DNA of 64,000 bases from Mumia flava (GTDB lineage Bacteria; Actinomycetota; Actinomycetes; Propionibacteriales; Nocardioidaceae), in the NCBI RefSeq assembly GCF_002797495.1, contig NZ_PGEZ01000001.1:2294001-2358000 (forward strand), read 5' to 3'. The position numbers and the translations under genes were made by a program. The notes under the pieces are model-generated. The model saw only the letters and a list, made by a program, of their open reading frames with translations. It was not told the origin of the DNA and did not search any database. Shown here one piece after another: positions 17,207-25,430 of this stretch. The stretch's first letter is position 1, and each line of letters opens with the position of its first letter.

Positions 17207-18641
17207 ACCACTGATCGCCGGGCGGGACTGGCGACCGACCGTCTTCGAACGCCAGGCTCCGCCCGACGCCGTGGTCGACGCGTCGCTGACTGACTCCGAG
17301 GCAGGGTGCTTCTGGCTGGAGGACGTCGCCGACACCACGGCGTACCCGCACCTGACCGGTGACCACGCCTGCGACCTGGTGGTCGTCGGCGGCGGCTACA
17401 CGGGCCTGTGGACCGCGGTGAAGGCCAAGCTCCGCAACCCCGGCGCGAGGGTCACGCTGCTCGAGGGCCAGACGGTCGGCTGGGCGGCGAGCGGCCGCAA
17501 CGGCGGGTTCTGCGACGCCAGCCTCACCCACGGCGAGGAGAACGGCCGCACGCGCTGGCCGGAGGAGTACGACACCCTCGCGCGGCTCGGCGACGAGAAC
17601 CTCGACGCGATCGCCGCGGCCGTGGAGTCGCTCAAGCTGGACTGCGACTTCGAGCGCACCGGCAGCCTCGACGTCGCCACCGAGCCGCACCAGGTGGAGT
17701 GGCTGGCCGAGGCGGGCGCCGACCTCCTCGACGCGGACGCGGTCCGGGCCGAGGTCGACAGCCCCACGTACCTCGCCGGCGTCTGGCACCGCGACAGCAC
17801 CGCGATGCTGCACCCGGCCAAGCTCGCCAAGGAGCTCGCACGCGCCGCCGACGGTCTCGGGGTGCAGATCTTCGAGCACAGCCACGTCGAGGCGCTCGAG
17901 GCCGACGGTCGCCGCGGGCCGGTCACCGTCCGTACGCCGCGGGGCGCCGTACGCGCCGACCGTGCGGTGCTCGCGACGAACGTGTTCCCGTCGCTGCTCG
18001 CGCGCTACCGCTGGCACACGATCCCGGTCTACGACTACGCGCTCATGACCGAGCCGCTGACCGACGCGCAGATGGACGCGATCGGCTGGCGGAACCGTCA
18101 GGGCGTCGGCGACAGCGCCAACCAGTTCCACTACTACCGGCTCAGCGCCGACAACCGGGTGCTGTTCGGCGGCTACGACGCGATCTACCGCTACGGCGGC
18201 CAGGTCCGCTCCGCCTACGAGGACCGGCCGGAGACCTACCGCCGGCTCGCCTCGCACTTCCTCACCACCTTCCCCCAGCTGGAGGGGGTCCGGTTCACCC
18301 ACCGGTGGGCCGGTGCGATCGACACCTCGACGCAGTTCTGCGCGTTCTACGGCCTGGCCAAGCAGGGCCGGGTCGCGCACGCGGCAGGGTTCACCGGACT
18401 CGGCGTCGGCGCGACGCACTTCGCGGCCGACGTCATGCTCGACCTGCTCAGCGGGGAGTCGACCCCGCGCACCCAGGTCGAGATGGTGCGGAAGAAGCCG
18501 CTGCCGTTCCCGCCCGAGCCGGTGGCCTCGGTCGGGATCCACACGACCCGCTGGTCCCTGGACCGCGCGGATCACCACGGGGGACGACGAAACGCCTGGC
18601 TCCGCGCGCTCGACGCGGTGGGTCTGGGCTTCGATTCCTGA
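17193..18641 (+). CDS. FAD-dependent amine oxidoreductase, PuuB-like (DAO fold)
   Basis: This 482-residue protein overlaps the aminotransferase gene by 14 bp. A short N-terminal extension leads to the FAD dinucleotide motif VVVGGGYTGLWTAVKAKL and then GWAASGRNGGFCDASLTHG, the arrangement found in gamma-glutamylputrescine oxidases and related D-amino-acid-oxidase-fold enzymes. The C-terminal GLGVGATHFAADVMLDLL closes the FAD site. It would oxidise an amine or N-modified amino acid to an aldehyde, releasing ammonia and hydrogen peroxide, or pass electrons to an unknown acceptor. Operon position supports polyamine use. A glutamylputrescine synthetase (PuuA) is not seen here, so the true substrate may differ. 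Confidence 0.85.
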   Translation: MPVRRPLIAGRDWRPTVFERQAPPDAVVDASLTDSEAGCFWLEDVADTTAYPHLTGDHACDLVVVGGGYTGLWTAVKAKLRNPGARVTLLEGQTVGWAASGRNGGFCDASLTHGEENGRTRWPEEYDTLARLGDENLDAIAAAVESLKLDCDFERTGSLDVATEPHQVEWLAEAGADLLDADAVRAEVDSPTYLAGVWHRDSTAMLHPAKLAKELARAADGLGVQIFEHSHVEALEADGRRGPVTVRTPRGAVRADRAVLATNVFPSLLARYRWHTIPVYDYALMTEPLTDAQMDAIGWRNRQGVGDSANQFHYYRLSADNRVLFGGYDAIYRYGGQVRSAYEDRPETYRRLASHFLTTFPQLEGVRFTHRWAGAIDTSTQFCAFYGLAKQGRVAHAAGFTGLGVGATHFAADVMLDLLSGESTPRTQVEMVRKKPLPFPPEPVASVGIHTTRWSLDRADHHGGRRNAWLRALDAVGLGFDS

Positions 18642-18708
18642 GGGCGGCGGTTCCGACCGACGGGCTCCGGCTCACCTGATGGCCCCCTCACCGGACTGAA
18701 AGGGCGAT

Positions 18709-19848
18709 ATGACCAGCCAGAACGAGGACCGCGCGGCGACCGTGTCGCTGCGCGGGGTGCGCAAGCACTTCGGTGACCTCGCCGCCGTCGACGGTGTCGA
18801 CCTCGACATCGCCGAGGGCGAGTTCCTGTCGCTGCTCGGCCCGTCGGGCTGCGGCAAGACCACGCTGCTGCGGATGATCGGCGGCTTCGAGGACCCCGAC
18901 GGCGGCGACGTGCTCCTGCGCGGCCGTTCGGTCGTCGGCCTCCCGCCGCACAAGCGGACCGTCAACACCGTCTTCCAGGCGTACGCGCTGTTCGCGCACA
19001 TGACGGTCGCCGAGAACGTCGCGTACGGCCTGCGGCAGCGCCGCGAGGGCCAGCCGCGCCTGTCGAAGTCCGAGATCACCGAGCGGGTCTCCGAGGCCCT
19101 CGCGCTGGTCCGGATGAGCGAGTACGCGCAGCGTCGCCCGAAGAAGCTGTCGGGCGGGCAGCAGCAGCGTGTGGCGCTCGCCCGTGCCATCGTGAACCGC
19201 CCCGACGTGCTGCTGCTCGACGAGCCGCTCTCGGCGCTGGACCGCAACCTGCGCGAGCAGATGCAGGTCGAGCTGAAGCTGATCCAGCGGCAGGTCGGCA
19301 TCACCTTCGTCTTCGTGACGCACGACCAGTCCGAGGCACTGTCGATGAGCGACCGGATCGTCGTGATGAACAGCGGCAAGGTCGAGCAGGTCGGCACGCC
19401 GCAGGAGGTCTACGAGCGTCCGGCCAGCGGCTTCGTCGCCGCGTTCGTCGGGATGCAGAACTTCGCCGACGGCGCCGTACGCGACGGTGCGGTCGCGACG
19501 GACTGGGCGACCTTCCGTCCCGAGGCCGACGAGCTCGCCGGTCACGCGGCAGGCGCCTCCGTACGGGTGGGTGTCCGGGCCGAGTCCGTGACCGTCGGCA
19601 ACGACGCCCCGACCGAGGGCGACCAGGCCGAGAATGCCGTCGCCGGCACGCTGGCCGGCACCTCGTTCCTCGGCGACGCCGTGCAGCACGTCCTGCTCAC
19701 CGGCGACGGTCGTGAGGTCCTGGCGCGGACCCCCGTCGACCAGGCCGAGGCGCTCGCGACCGGGACGAAGGTGTGGGCCCGGTGGTCGCCGAGCGCCGTG
19801 CGCGTGTTCGCCGCCGACGCGAGCGAGGCGTCGAGGAAGGACTCGTGA
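18709..19848 (+). CDS. potA: Polyamine-type ABC transporter ATP-binding protein
   Basis: This 379-residue protein has Walker A (GPSGCGKTT), a Q loop, the signature LSGGQQQR, Walker B ([11 protein letters not shown]) and the H loop (VTHDQ), followed by a C-terminal TOBE-type regulatory domain from about residue 290. The [20 protein letters not shown] region and TOBE tail are typical of PotA. ATG 18709 follows AAAGGG. It powers uptake through the two permeases downstream. Confidence 0.92.
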   Translation: MTSQNEDRAATVSLRGVRKHFGDLAAVDGVDLDIAEGEFLSLLGPSGCGKTTLLRMIGGFEDPDGGDVLLRGRSVVGLPPHKRTVNTVFQAYALFAHMTVAENVAYGLRQRREGQPRLSKSEITERVSEALALVRMSEYAQRRPKKLSGGQQQRVALARAIVNRPDVLLLDEPLSALDRNLREQMQVELKLIQRQVGITFVFVTHDQSEALSMSDRIVVMNSGKVEQVGTPQEVYERPASGFVAAFVGMQNFADGAVRDGAVATDWATFRPEADELAGHAAGASVRVGVRAESVTVGNDAPTEGDQAENAVAGTLAGTSFLGDAVQHVLLTGDGREVLARTPVDQAEALATGTKVWARWSPSAVRVFAADASEASRKDS

Positions 19849-20999
19849 CCGCCCGGCGCCCGGTGCGGGTTCTCGCACCACGGGAGGAGGCCGGCCGGAT
19901 CACCCGCCGCGCGCTGCTCGGCGGATTCGCCGTCGTCGGCGCCGCATCGGTCCTCGGGTGCGGTCGCGACACGTCGCTGGCCGCGACCGCGAGCCCGGAC
20001 GGCGACCTCGAGGGCCGGGTGAACGTGTACTCGTGGGGCGACTACGAGGCACCGAAGAACCTGCGCCGGTTCTCCCGGCGCACCGGTGTCACGGTCCAGG
20101 TCGACGCGTTCGGCTCCAACGAGGAGATGATCGCGAAGCTCGGGGCGAGCCGCGGCACCAGCGGCTACGACGTGATCGTCCCGACCGGGCAGTTCGTGCC
20201 GATGATGGCGGCGAACGACCTGCTGGTCCCGCTCGACCACGACCTGCTGCCGAACATGAAGCACCTCGACCCGCAGATCGTCGACCCGTCCTGGGATCCG
20301 GGCAACGAGTTCACCGTCCCGAAGGCCTGGGGCACGACCGGCTTCGCCTACGACACCCAGAAGATCGACAGCCGGCCCACCTCGTGGCAGGACTTCCTCG
20401 ACCTCGCGAGCGGGCAGGCGGCCGGCTCGGTCTCCCTGCTCGACGACCCGTGGGAGGTCTGCTCGATCTACTTCGCGGCCAACGGCATCGACCCGAACAC
20501 GACGGACGAGGCCGACCTGGACGCCGCGCAGGACTTCCTCGTCGGCACGCTCGCGCCGGAGGTCCGTGCCTACTCGTCGAACCCGACGCAGAGCATCGTG
20601 CAGTCGGAGCTCGCGCTGATCCAGGCGTACAACGGCGACGCCCGCTGGGGCATCCTCGAGTCCGACGACCCGGACCGCTGGCGCTGGGTCTACCCGACGC
20701 CGACCGCGAACCTGTGGATCGACACCTGGGCGATCGCCACCGGTGCGCAGCACATCGACAGCGCGCACGCGTTCATCAACTACATGCTCGACCCCAAGGT
20801 CTCGATGCGGGAGCTGGACTGGAACGGCTACCCGACCGGCGTCGCCGGGCTCGAGGCGAAGGCCGAGGAGTGGGAGCTGGAGCTGACCGACATGATCTTC
20901 CCGCCGACCGAGGTGACCGAGCGGCTCACGGCCGCGGAGCTCACCGACGCCCAGGACCGTCTCACCGACATCCTCCAGCGCATGCAGGCGGCGGCCTGA
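19845..20999 (+). CDS. potD: Polyamine-type periplasmic substrate-binding lipoprotein, Tat-like signal
   Basis: The protein (384 residues from GTG 19845, sharing GTGA with the potA stop) begins with a twin-arginine-like signal: [20 protein letters not shown] followed by Cys, a lipobox. The mature part opens [18 protein letters not shown], the PotD/PotF hallmark. Conserved [11 protein letters not shown] and the [20 protein letters not shown] region line the ligand cleft. It would deliver a linear amine such as putrescine or spermidine, or a related amino compound, to the permeases. Export of a folded lipoprotein through Tat is common in actinomycetes but is inferred. Confidence 0.9.
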   Translation: MTARRPVRVLAPREEAGRITRRALLGGFAVVGAASVLGCGRDTSLAATASPDGDLEGRVNVYSWGDYEAPKNLRRFSRRTGVTVQVDAFGSNEEMIAKLGASRGTSGYDVIVPTGQFVPMMAANDLLVPLDHDLLPNMKHLDPQIVDPSWDPGNEFTVPKAWGTTGFAYDTQKIDSRPTSWQDFLDLASGQAAGSVSLLDDPWEVCSIYFAANGIDPNTTDEADLDAAQDFLVGTLAPEVRAYSSNPTQSIVQSELALIQAYNGDARWGILESDDPDRWRWVYPTPTANLWIDTWAIATGAQHIDSAHAFINYMLDPKVSMRELDWNGYPTGVAGLEAKAEEWELELTDMIFPPTEVTERLTAAELTDAQDRLTDILQRMQAAA

Positions 21000-21958
21000 T
21001 GAGCGCCACGACGCAGACCCCCGACGCACCCGCCTCGGCCCCCGTCACCCGCACCCGCCGGCGGTCCCGCCGACCGGGCGGCGGCTCCGGCTGGCTGTCG
21101 CTGCCGGTGTGGTTCTGGCTGGTCTTCTTCATCCTGACGCCGCTGGCGCTCGTGTTCTGGTACTCGTTCGGCTACAAGCCGGACCTGTTCACCTCGGTCG
21201 CGACGGACGCACCGTCGTTCGACCGCTACCGCGAGGTCACCGACCCGGTCTTCATGTCGACCTTCTGGGACACGCTGCGGATCGCCGCGATCGGCACCAC
21301 GCTGTGCGCGGTGATCGGCGTACCGTTCGCCTACTGGATGGGCGTCAAGGTCGACCCGCGGTGGCGCCCGCTGCTGCTGGCCCTCGTCCTCGTGCCGTTC
21401 TGGACGAACTTCCTGGTCCGCACGCTCGGCTGGCAGATCATCCTGTCGCCCGAGGGCTTCCTCTCCCACGGGCTGCAGAAGGTCGGGATCCTGTCCGGCC
21501 CGCTCGACGTCCTCTACACGAGCGCCGCCGTCCAGCTCGGGGTGGTCTACAACTACCTGCCGCTGATGATCCTGCCGCTCTACGTCGTCTTCGAGCGGCT
21601 CGACCCCGCCCAGCGCGAGGCGAGCCGTGACCTCGGCGCGGGACGCTGGCGCACCTTCGGCGCGGTCACGCTGCCGTCGGCGCTGCCGGGCATCGCCGCC
21701 GGTGCGCTGCTGGTGTTCATCCCGCTGATGGGTGACTACCTGACGGCGTCGGTGCTGGGCGGCTCGCGCGGCACGATGGTCGGTCAGATGATCGCCCGCC
21801 AGTTCAACACCGCGCAGGACTGGGCGCTCGGCTCGGCGATGGCGTTCACCCTGATGGCGTTCGTGCTGCTGACGGTCGTCGTGGTCGGCCTGGTGTTCCT
21901 GGCCGTACGGGCGCTGCTGCGACGAGCGCGACACCTCGACCTGGAGGGGGCACGATGA
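20999..21958 (+). CDS. potB: Polyamine-type ABC transporter permease, PotB-like
   Basis: This 319-residue permease starts at ATG 20999, sharing one base with the preceding TGA. After a basic Pro/Arg tail there are six membrane segments. The EAA loop reads QREASRDLGAGRWRTFGAVT with LPSALPGI following. The IPLMGDYLTASVLGG stretch near the C-terminus is typical of PotB. It forms the transmembrane pore with the next gene product. Confidence 0.92.
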   Translation: MSATTQTPDAPASAPVTRTRRRSRRPGGGSGWLSLPVWFWLVFFILTPLALVFWYSFGYKPDLFTSVATDAPSFDRYREVTDPVFMSTFWDTLRIAAIGTTLCAVIGVPFAYWMGVKVDPRWRPLLLALVLVPFWTNFLVRTLGWQIILSPEGFLSHGLQKVGILSGPLDVLYTSAAVQLGVVYNYLPLMILPLYVVFERLDPAQREASRDLGAGRWRTFGAVTLPSALPGIAAGALLVFIPLMGDYLTASVLGGSRGTMVGQMIARQFNTAQDWALGSAMAFTLMAFVLLTVVVVGLVFLAVRALLRRARHLDLEGAR

Positions 21959-22851
21959 GCACCACCACGGCGGAGACGACGGCGCCTGCGCCCGCGCGGC
22001 GGCCCCGGCGGCACGACCCGGCGAAGCTGGGCCTGAACCTGTTCGGGATCGCGGTCTTCGGGTTCCTGTTCCTGCCGATCCTCGTGATCGTCGGCTACTC
22101 GTTCAACACCGGACGGCTGCTGGGTGCGTGGAAGGGCTTCGGCTTCGACGCGTACCAGTCCGCGGTCGACAACCCGGTGATGATCGACGCGGTGATCACC
22201 TCGCTGGTCGCAGGCGTGCTGGCGTCGCTGGTGGCGACGGTCCTCGGCACGATCGGCGGTGTGGCGCTGGCGCGTGCGGGGGCGAAGGCGCGCTGGGCAG
22301 CCCTGCTGACCGCGCTGCTCGCTCTGACGCTGATCACCCCGGAGATCATCGACGGCATCTCGATCCTGCCGTGGCTCGTCACCCTGGGCACGGACGTCGG
22401 CATCGGTCCGGTGAACAACGGCATGGTCCGCCTCGTGATCGTCCACACGTCGCTCGCGATCGCGGTCGTCACGTTCATCGTGCGGGCGCGGATGCAGGGG
22501 ATGGACGACCAGGTGGAGGAGGCCGCGGCCGACCTGTACGCGACGCCGTGGAACCGGTTCCGCCAGATCACCCTCCCGCAGGCCGGCCCCGGCATCTTCG
22601 CCGGTGCGCTGCTCGCCTTCACGCTGAGCATGGACAACACGATCGTGGCGTCGTTCGTGCAGGTCCCCGGCTACACGCCGTGGCCGGTCTACGTGCTGGG
22701 CTCCCTGAAGACCGGGCTGCGGCCCGAGATCGCGGCGCTGTCCACCGTGATGCTGCTGCTGACGCTGGTAGCGCTCACGGTGGTGTGGCTCGTGCTGCGC
22801 CGATCCGGCGACGACAACGCGGCCGTGGCCCGCACGTTCACGGGCGGGTGA
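21955..22851 (+). CDS. potC: Polyamine-type ABC transporter permease, PotC-like
   Basis: This 298-residue permease overlaps the potB-like gene by four bases (ATGA). It has six hydrophobic segments and an EAA loop, VEEAAADLYATPWNRFRQIT, followed by LPQAGPGIFAGALLAFTLSM as in PotC. Together the ATPase, binding protein and two permeases make a complete importer, placed downstream of the enzymes that would use its substrate. Confidence 0.92.
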   Translation: MSTTTAETTAPAPARRPRRHDPAKLGLNLFGIAVFGFLFLPILVIVGYSFNTGRLLGAWKGFGFDAYQSAVDNPVMIDAVITSLVAGVLASLVATVLGTIGGVALARAGAKARWAALLTALLALTLITPEIIDGISILPWLVTLGTDVGIGPVNNGMVRLVIVHTSLAIAVVTFIVRARMQGMDDQVEEAAADLYATPWNRFRQITLPQAGPGIFAGALLAFTLSMDNTIVASFVQVPGYTPWPVYVLGSLKTGLRPEIAALSTVMLLLTLVALTVVWLVLRRSGDDNAAVARTFTGG

Positions 22852-22855
22852 GTCG

Positions 22856-23206
22856 ATGAGCACCGAGTCTGCTGTTCCGCGTGTGCTGTCGCCCGACGTC
22901 CGCAGCCACCCGCTCGAGTCCGACGAGCTCGACCCGTCCGACGTGGTCGCCGGTGCGCCGGCGACCGCTTCGGCGGGGCTCGCCGAGCTCGGCGGGATCG
23001 AGGTGGGGATCTGGGAGATCACCGAGGGCACGGTGCGCGACACCGAGGCCGACGAGATCTTCGTGGTGCTGTCGGGCTCGGGCACGGTGACGTTCGAGGA
23101 CGGGGCCGTGCTGGAGCTCGGTCCCGGCATCGCGGTCCGGCTGCGCGCCGGCGAGCGTACGGTCTGGGAGATCCGCGACCGCCTGCGCAAGATCTACGTG
23201 GTCTGA
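22856..23206 (+). CDS. Cupin-domain protein (DUF861-like)
   Basis: This 116-residue protein is a single small cupin. It has the strand pair TEADEIFVVLSGSGTVTFED and a later GPGIAVRLRAGERTVWEI turn. A GIWEITEGTV motif precedes the barrel, as in the (S)-ureidoglycine aminohydrolase-like / DUF861 group. The usual second metal-binding His is not obvious, so enzymatic activity is doubtful and a sensing or binding role is possible. It starts 4 bp after the potC-like gene and ends the operon. Similar small cupins are often found with PuuB-like oxidases. Confidence 0.8.
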   Translation: MSTESAVPRVLSPDVRSHPLESDELDPSDVVAGAPATASAGLAELGGIEVGIWEITEGTVRDTEADEIFVVLSGSGTVTFEDGAVLELGPGIAVRLRAGERTVWEIRDRLRKIYVV

Positions 23207-23229
23207 CGGTTTCCGTAGCCGGCTGGCGG

Positions 23230-23370
23230 GGTCTCGATCGCTCGCTGCGCTCGCGCCTCGACCAACGGCGGCCCCGGTTCGTCGAGGCCGAGCGGAGCGA
23301 GGATCGAGACGCGGAGTCAGACCGGTCGTTCGTCGAGGCCGAGCGGAGCGAGGATCGAGACGCGGAGTCA
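23230..23370. repeat. Interspersed repeat cluster with an exact 43-bp direct duplication
   Basis: A GGTCTCGATCGCTCG...CTCGACCA copy is followed by two identical 43-bp units (23277-23319 and 23328-23370), each running GTTCGTCGAGGCCGAGCGGA...GGATCGAGACGCGGAGTCA in inverse orientation to the first. It fills the gap between the cupin and SGNH genes. Confidence 0.75.
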
Positions 23371-23432
23371 CGGTTCGGCATCGGATGTCCGAATCCCTGG
23401 GGTCGGCGTGACGCACGAGCGACCATGGCGCT

Positions 23433-24131
23433 GTGATCACGTTCCCGCGCCGCCTCGCACTGAGGTTCGGCGTGCTGTCGCTGTGCATCCTGCTCACCGC
23501 TCTCGTCGCCTCCACCCGGCTCGCCGACGAGGCGGTCGGTGCGGACGTACGGCGCTGCGAGACGTTCGCGGCCGGAGCGGCAGCGCGCCGCGCAGAGCCT
23601 CCGACGGGCACCGGACCGCGGATCGTCGTCGTCGGGGACTCGTGGTCCGCGGGGCTCGGTCTGCGCGATCCGTCGCAGGCCTGGACGTCACGGCTCGAGG
23701 GACGCGTGCACGTGGACGCGTTCTCCGGGTCGGGGTTCAGCGCGGCGGCGAGCCCGTGCCGCGGAGCGTCGTTCGCAGCGCGGGTCGAGCGTGCCGTCGA
23801 GGGCGGGGCCGACCTGGTCGTGCTCGAGGGTGGGCTCAACGACGTGGATCAGTCGGTCGCCGACCTGCGTGCGGGGTTCGAGCGGGTGCTCGCGCCGCTC
23901 GACGGACTCGATGTCGTCGTGGTCGGCCCCGCCGCCGCTCCGGCTCGGGCCGCAGGCGCAGCCTGGGTCGACACCGAGCTGGCGGTGCTGACGGGCGACC
24001 ACGGCGTCGCGTACGTCTCGACGCGCGACCTCGACCTGCCGTACCTGTCCGACGGGCTGCACCTCACGACGGACGGGCACCGTGCGTTCGGTGAGGCCGT
24101 CGCCACGCGGATCGCGGGTCTGGCCGGGTAA
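23433..24131 (+). CDS. SGNH-family hydrolase/esterase, membrane-anchored or secreted
   Basis: This 232-residue protein has an N-terminal hydrophobic segment (about 9-26) serving as a signal or anchor. It then has the SGNH blocks: IVVVGDSWSAG with Ser70 as nucleophile, GGLNDVD as the block III Asn, and SDGLHLTTDGH with the catalytic Asp and His. GTG 23433 is the only start that preserves the signal segment. Such enzymes remove acyl or acetyl groups from lipids or polysaccharides outside the cell. The substrate is unknown. Confidence 0.85.
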   Translation: MITFPRRLALRFGVLSLCILLTALVASTRLADEAVGADVRRCETFAAGAAARRAEPPTGTGPRIVVVGDSWSAGLGLRDPSQAWTSRLEGRVHVDAFSGSGFSAAASPCRGASFAARVERAVEGGADLVVLEGGLNDVDQSVADLRAGFERVLAPLDGLDVVVVGPAAAPARAAGAAWVDTELAVLTGDHGVAYVSTRDLDLPYLSDGLHLTTDGHRAFGEAVATRIAGLAG

Positions 24132-24140
24132 CGTCCTCGT

Positions 24141-24521
24141 ATGGGAAGCAGCGAGCCGGACCCCGAGGTCGTCGAGCTCGCGCACCAGATGTTCGACCTG
24201 GCGCGCGAGGGCGAGACCGATCGCCTGCTCGCCTACGTCGAGGCCGGCGTGCCGGTCGGCCTCACCGATCCCAGCGGCAACACGCTGCTGATGCTGGCCG
24301 CGTACCACGGTCACGCCGACCTCGTGCAGCGCCTGGCCGACGCCGGAGCGGACGTCAACCAGCTCAACGACCAGGGGCAGAGCCCGCTGGCCGGGGCGAT
24401 CTTCAAGGGCGAGGACCTGGTGGTCTCGATCCTCGTCGGCGCCGGGGCCGACCCCGACGTCGGGACGCCCTCGGCGCGGGTGGCGGCGGCGATGTTCGGC
24501 CGCGAGTCCCTGCTGAGCTGA
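24141..24521 (+). CDS. Ankyrin-repeat protein
   Basis: This 126-residue protein is almost entirely ankyrin repeats: about three units with GNTLLMLAAYHGHADLVQRL and GQSPLAGAIFKGEDLVVSIL as the clearest. The first helix (ELAHQMFDLAREGETDRLLA) caps the solenoid. There is no signal peptide, so it should be a cytosolic protein-binding module. It begins 9 bp after the SGNH gene and no recognised partner is encoded nearby. Confidence 0.85.
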   Translation: MGSSEPDPEVVELAHQMFDLAREGETDRLLAYVEAGVPVGLTDPSGNTLLMLAAYHGHADLVQRLADAGADVNQLNDQGQSPLAGAIFKGEDLVVSILVGAGADPDVGTPSARVAAAMFGRESLLS

Positions 24522-24552
24522 CCGAAGCCGGGCGCCGACGTCGAACGCCGAG

Positions 24553-24637
24553 GGTCTCGATCGTCGCTCCGCTCCGCCTCGACCGGCGGAGGGACGGGTC
24601 TCGACCGGCGGGGGGACGGGTCTCGACCGGCGGAGGG
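24553..24637. repeat. Interspersed repeat cluster ahead of the TPP riboswitch
   Basis: One copy of GGTCTCGATCGTCGCTCCGC...CCTCGACCGGCGGAGGGACG is followed by two shortened copies of GGGTCTCGACCGGCGG, about 25 bp apart. This looks like loss of the repeat core while the ends were kept and multiplied. No gene lies between 24522 and 24788 apart from this and the riboswitch. Confidence 0.65.
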
Positions 24638-24688
24638 GCGGCGGCCGTTCCCGGCGGCGGTCGGGACGCGCTAGGCTTCACGGCGAAC

Positions 24689-24784
24689 GACAGGGGAGCG
24701 CGCGTGCCGAGGCACGGCGCGCTGAGAGTGCGGACGAGCCGCAGACCCTCCGAACCTGCACCGGTTAGCACCGGCGAAGGGAGT
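24689..24784 (+). promoter_or_regulatory. TPP (THI-box) riboswitch
   Basis: The conserved THI-box blocks are present in order: GACAGGGGAGC (24689 on), GCTGAGAGTGCGG (24721 on), GCAGACCCTCCGAACCTG (24741 on) and the 3' end CCGGCGAAGGGAG (24772-24784). The internal hairpin GCGCGCGTGCC-GGCACGGCGCGC is P3-like. The final AGGGAG is also the ribosome site of the gene at 24789, so ligand binding should hide it: translational repression by thiamine pyrophosphate. Confidence 0.92.
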
Positions 24785-24788
24785 CATC

Positions 24789-25430
24789 ATGGCCTCAGCC
24801 AGCCGTACCCGCATGTCTGATCTGTTCCGTTATCGGACGATCGATCTCGTCACCGTCGCGATGCTCGGCGTCGCGGTCGGCGTGATCTTCTGGGGCTGGA
24901 ACCAGCTGTACGCGGTGGTCAGCACCGCGTCCTTCTTCGCGTTCCCGCCGAGCATCGGCGCGATCTCCGGACCGTGGCTGCTCGGCGGTGTGATCGGCGG
25001 CCTCGTCGTACGCCGCCCCGGCGCCGCGTTCTCCACGGAGGTGATCGCCGCCGTCGTCGCGCTGATGCTGGGCAACCAGTGGGGGATGAGCTCGATCATG
25101 TCCGGGATCGTGCAGGGCCTCGGCGCCGAGGTCGTGTTCGCGCTGCTGATGTGGCGGCGCTGGGGCGTCGTCGCGGCGGCGCTGTCGGGGGCCGGATCCG
25201 CGCTGTTCGCGGTCGCGTACGAGTGGAACGTGTACTGGGCCGACTGGAGCGTCGGCTACCGGCTCGTCTACGGCGGGCTGTTCATGGCGTCGGGCGCCGT
25301 GATCGCCGGGCTCGGCGGGTGGCTGCTGGTCCGCGCGCTCGCAGCCACCGGGGCGCTGGACGCCTTCGGTGCGGGCCGCGAGTACCACGACCGGGCCGGT
25401 GCGCCGGCGCAGTCGACCGCCGCGCGATGA
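24789..25430 (+). CDS. ykoE: ECF transporter S component for thiamine precursor (YkoE family)
   Basis: This 213-residue membrane protein has about five to six hydrophobic segments and the YkoE signature features: FRYRTIDLVTVAMLGVAVGV at the start, FFWGWNQLY-like ending of helix 1 (seen as VIFWGWNQLYAVVS), GNQWGMSSIMSGIVQGLGAE in the middle and the C-terminal YRLVYGGLFMASGAV. YkoE proteins bind thiamine or its hydroxymethylpyrimidine precursor. The TPP riboswitch directly upstream confirms the vitamin B1 assignment. It is followed by coupled ATPase and T-component genes, giving a complete ECF importer. Confidence 0.93.
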   Translation: MASASRTRMSDLFRYRTIDLVTVAMLGVAVGVIFWGWNQLYAVVSTASFFAFPPSIGAISGPWLLGGVIGGLVVRRPGAAFSTEVIAAVVALMLGNQWGMSSIMSGIVQGLGAEVVFALLMWRRWGVVAAALSGAGSALFAVAYEWNVYWADWSVGYRLVYGGLFMASGAVIAGLGGWLLVRALAATGALDAFGAGREYHDRAGAPAQSTAAR

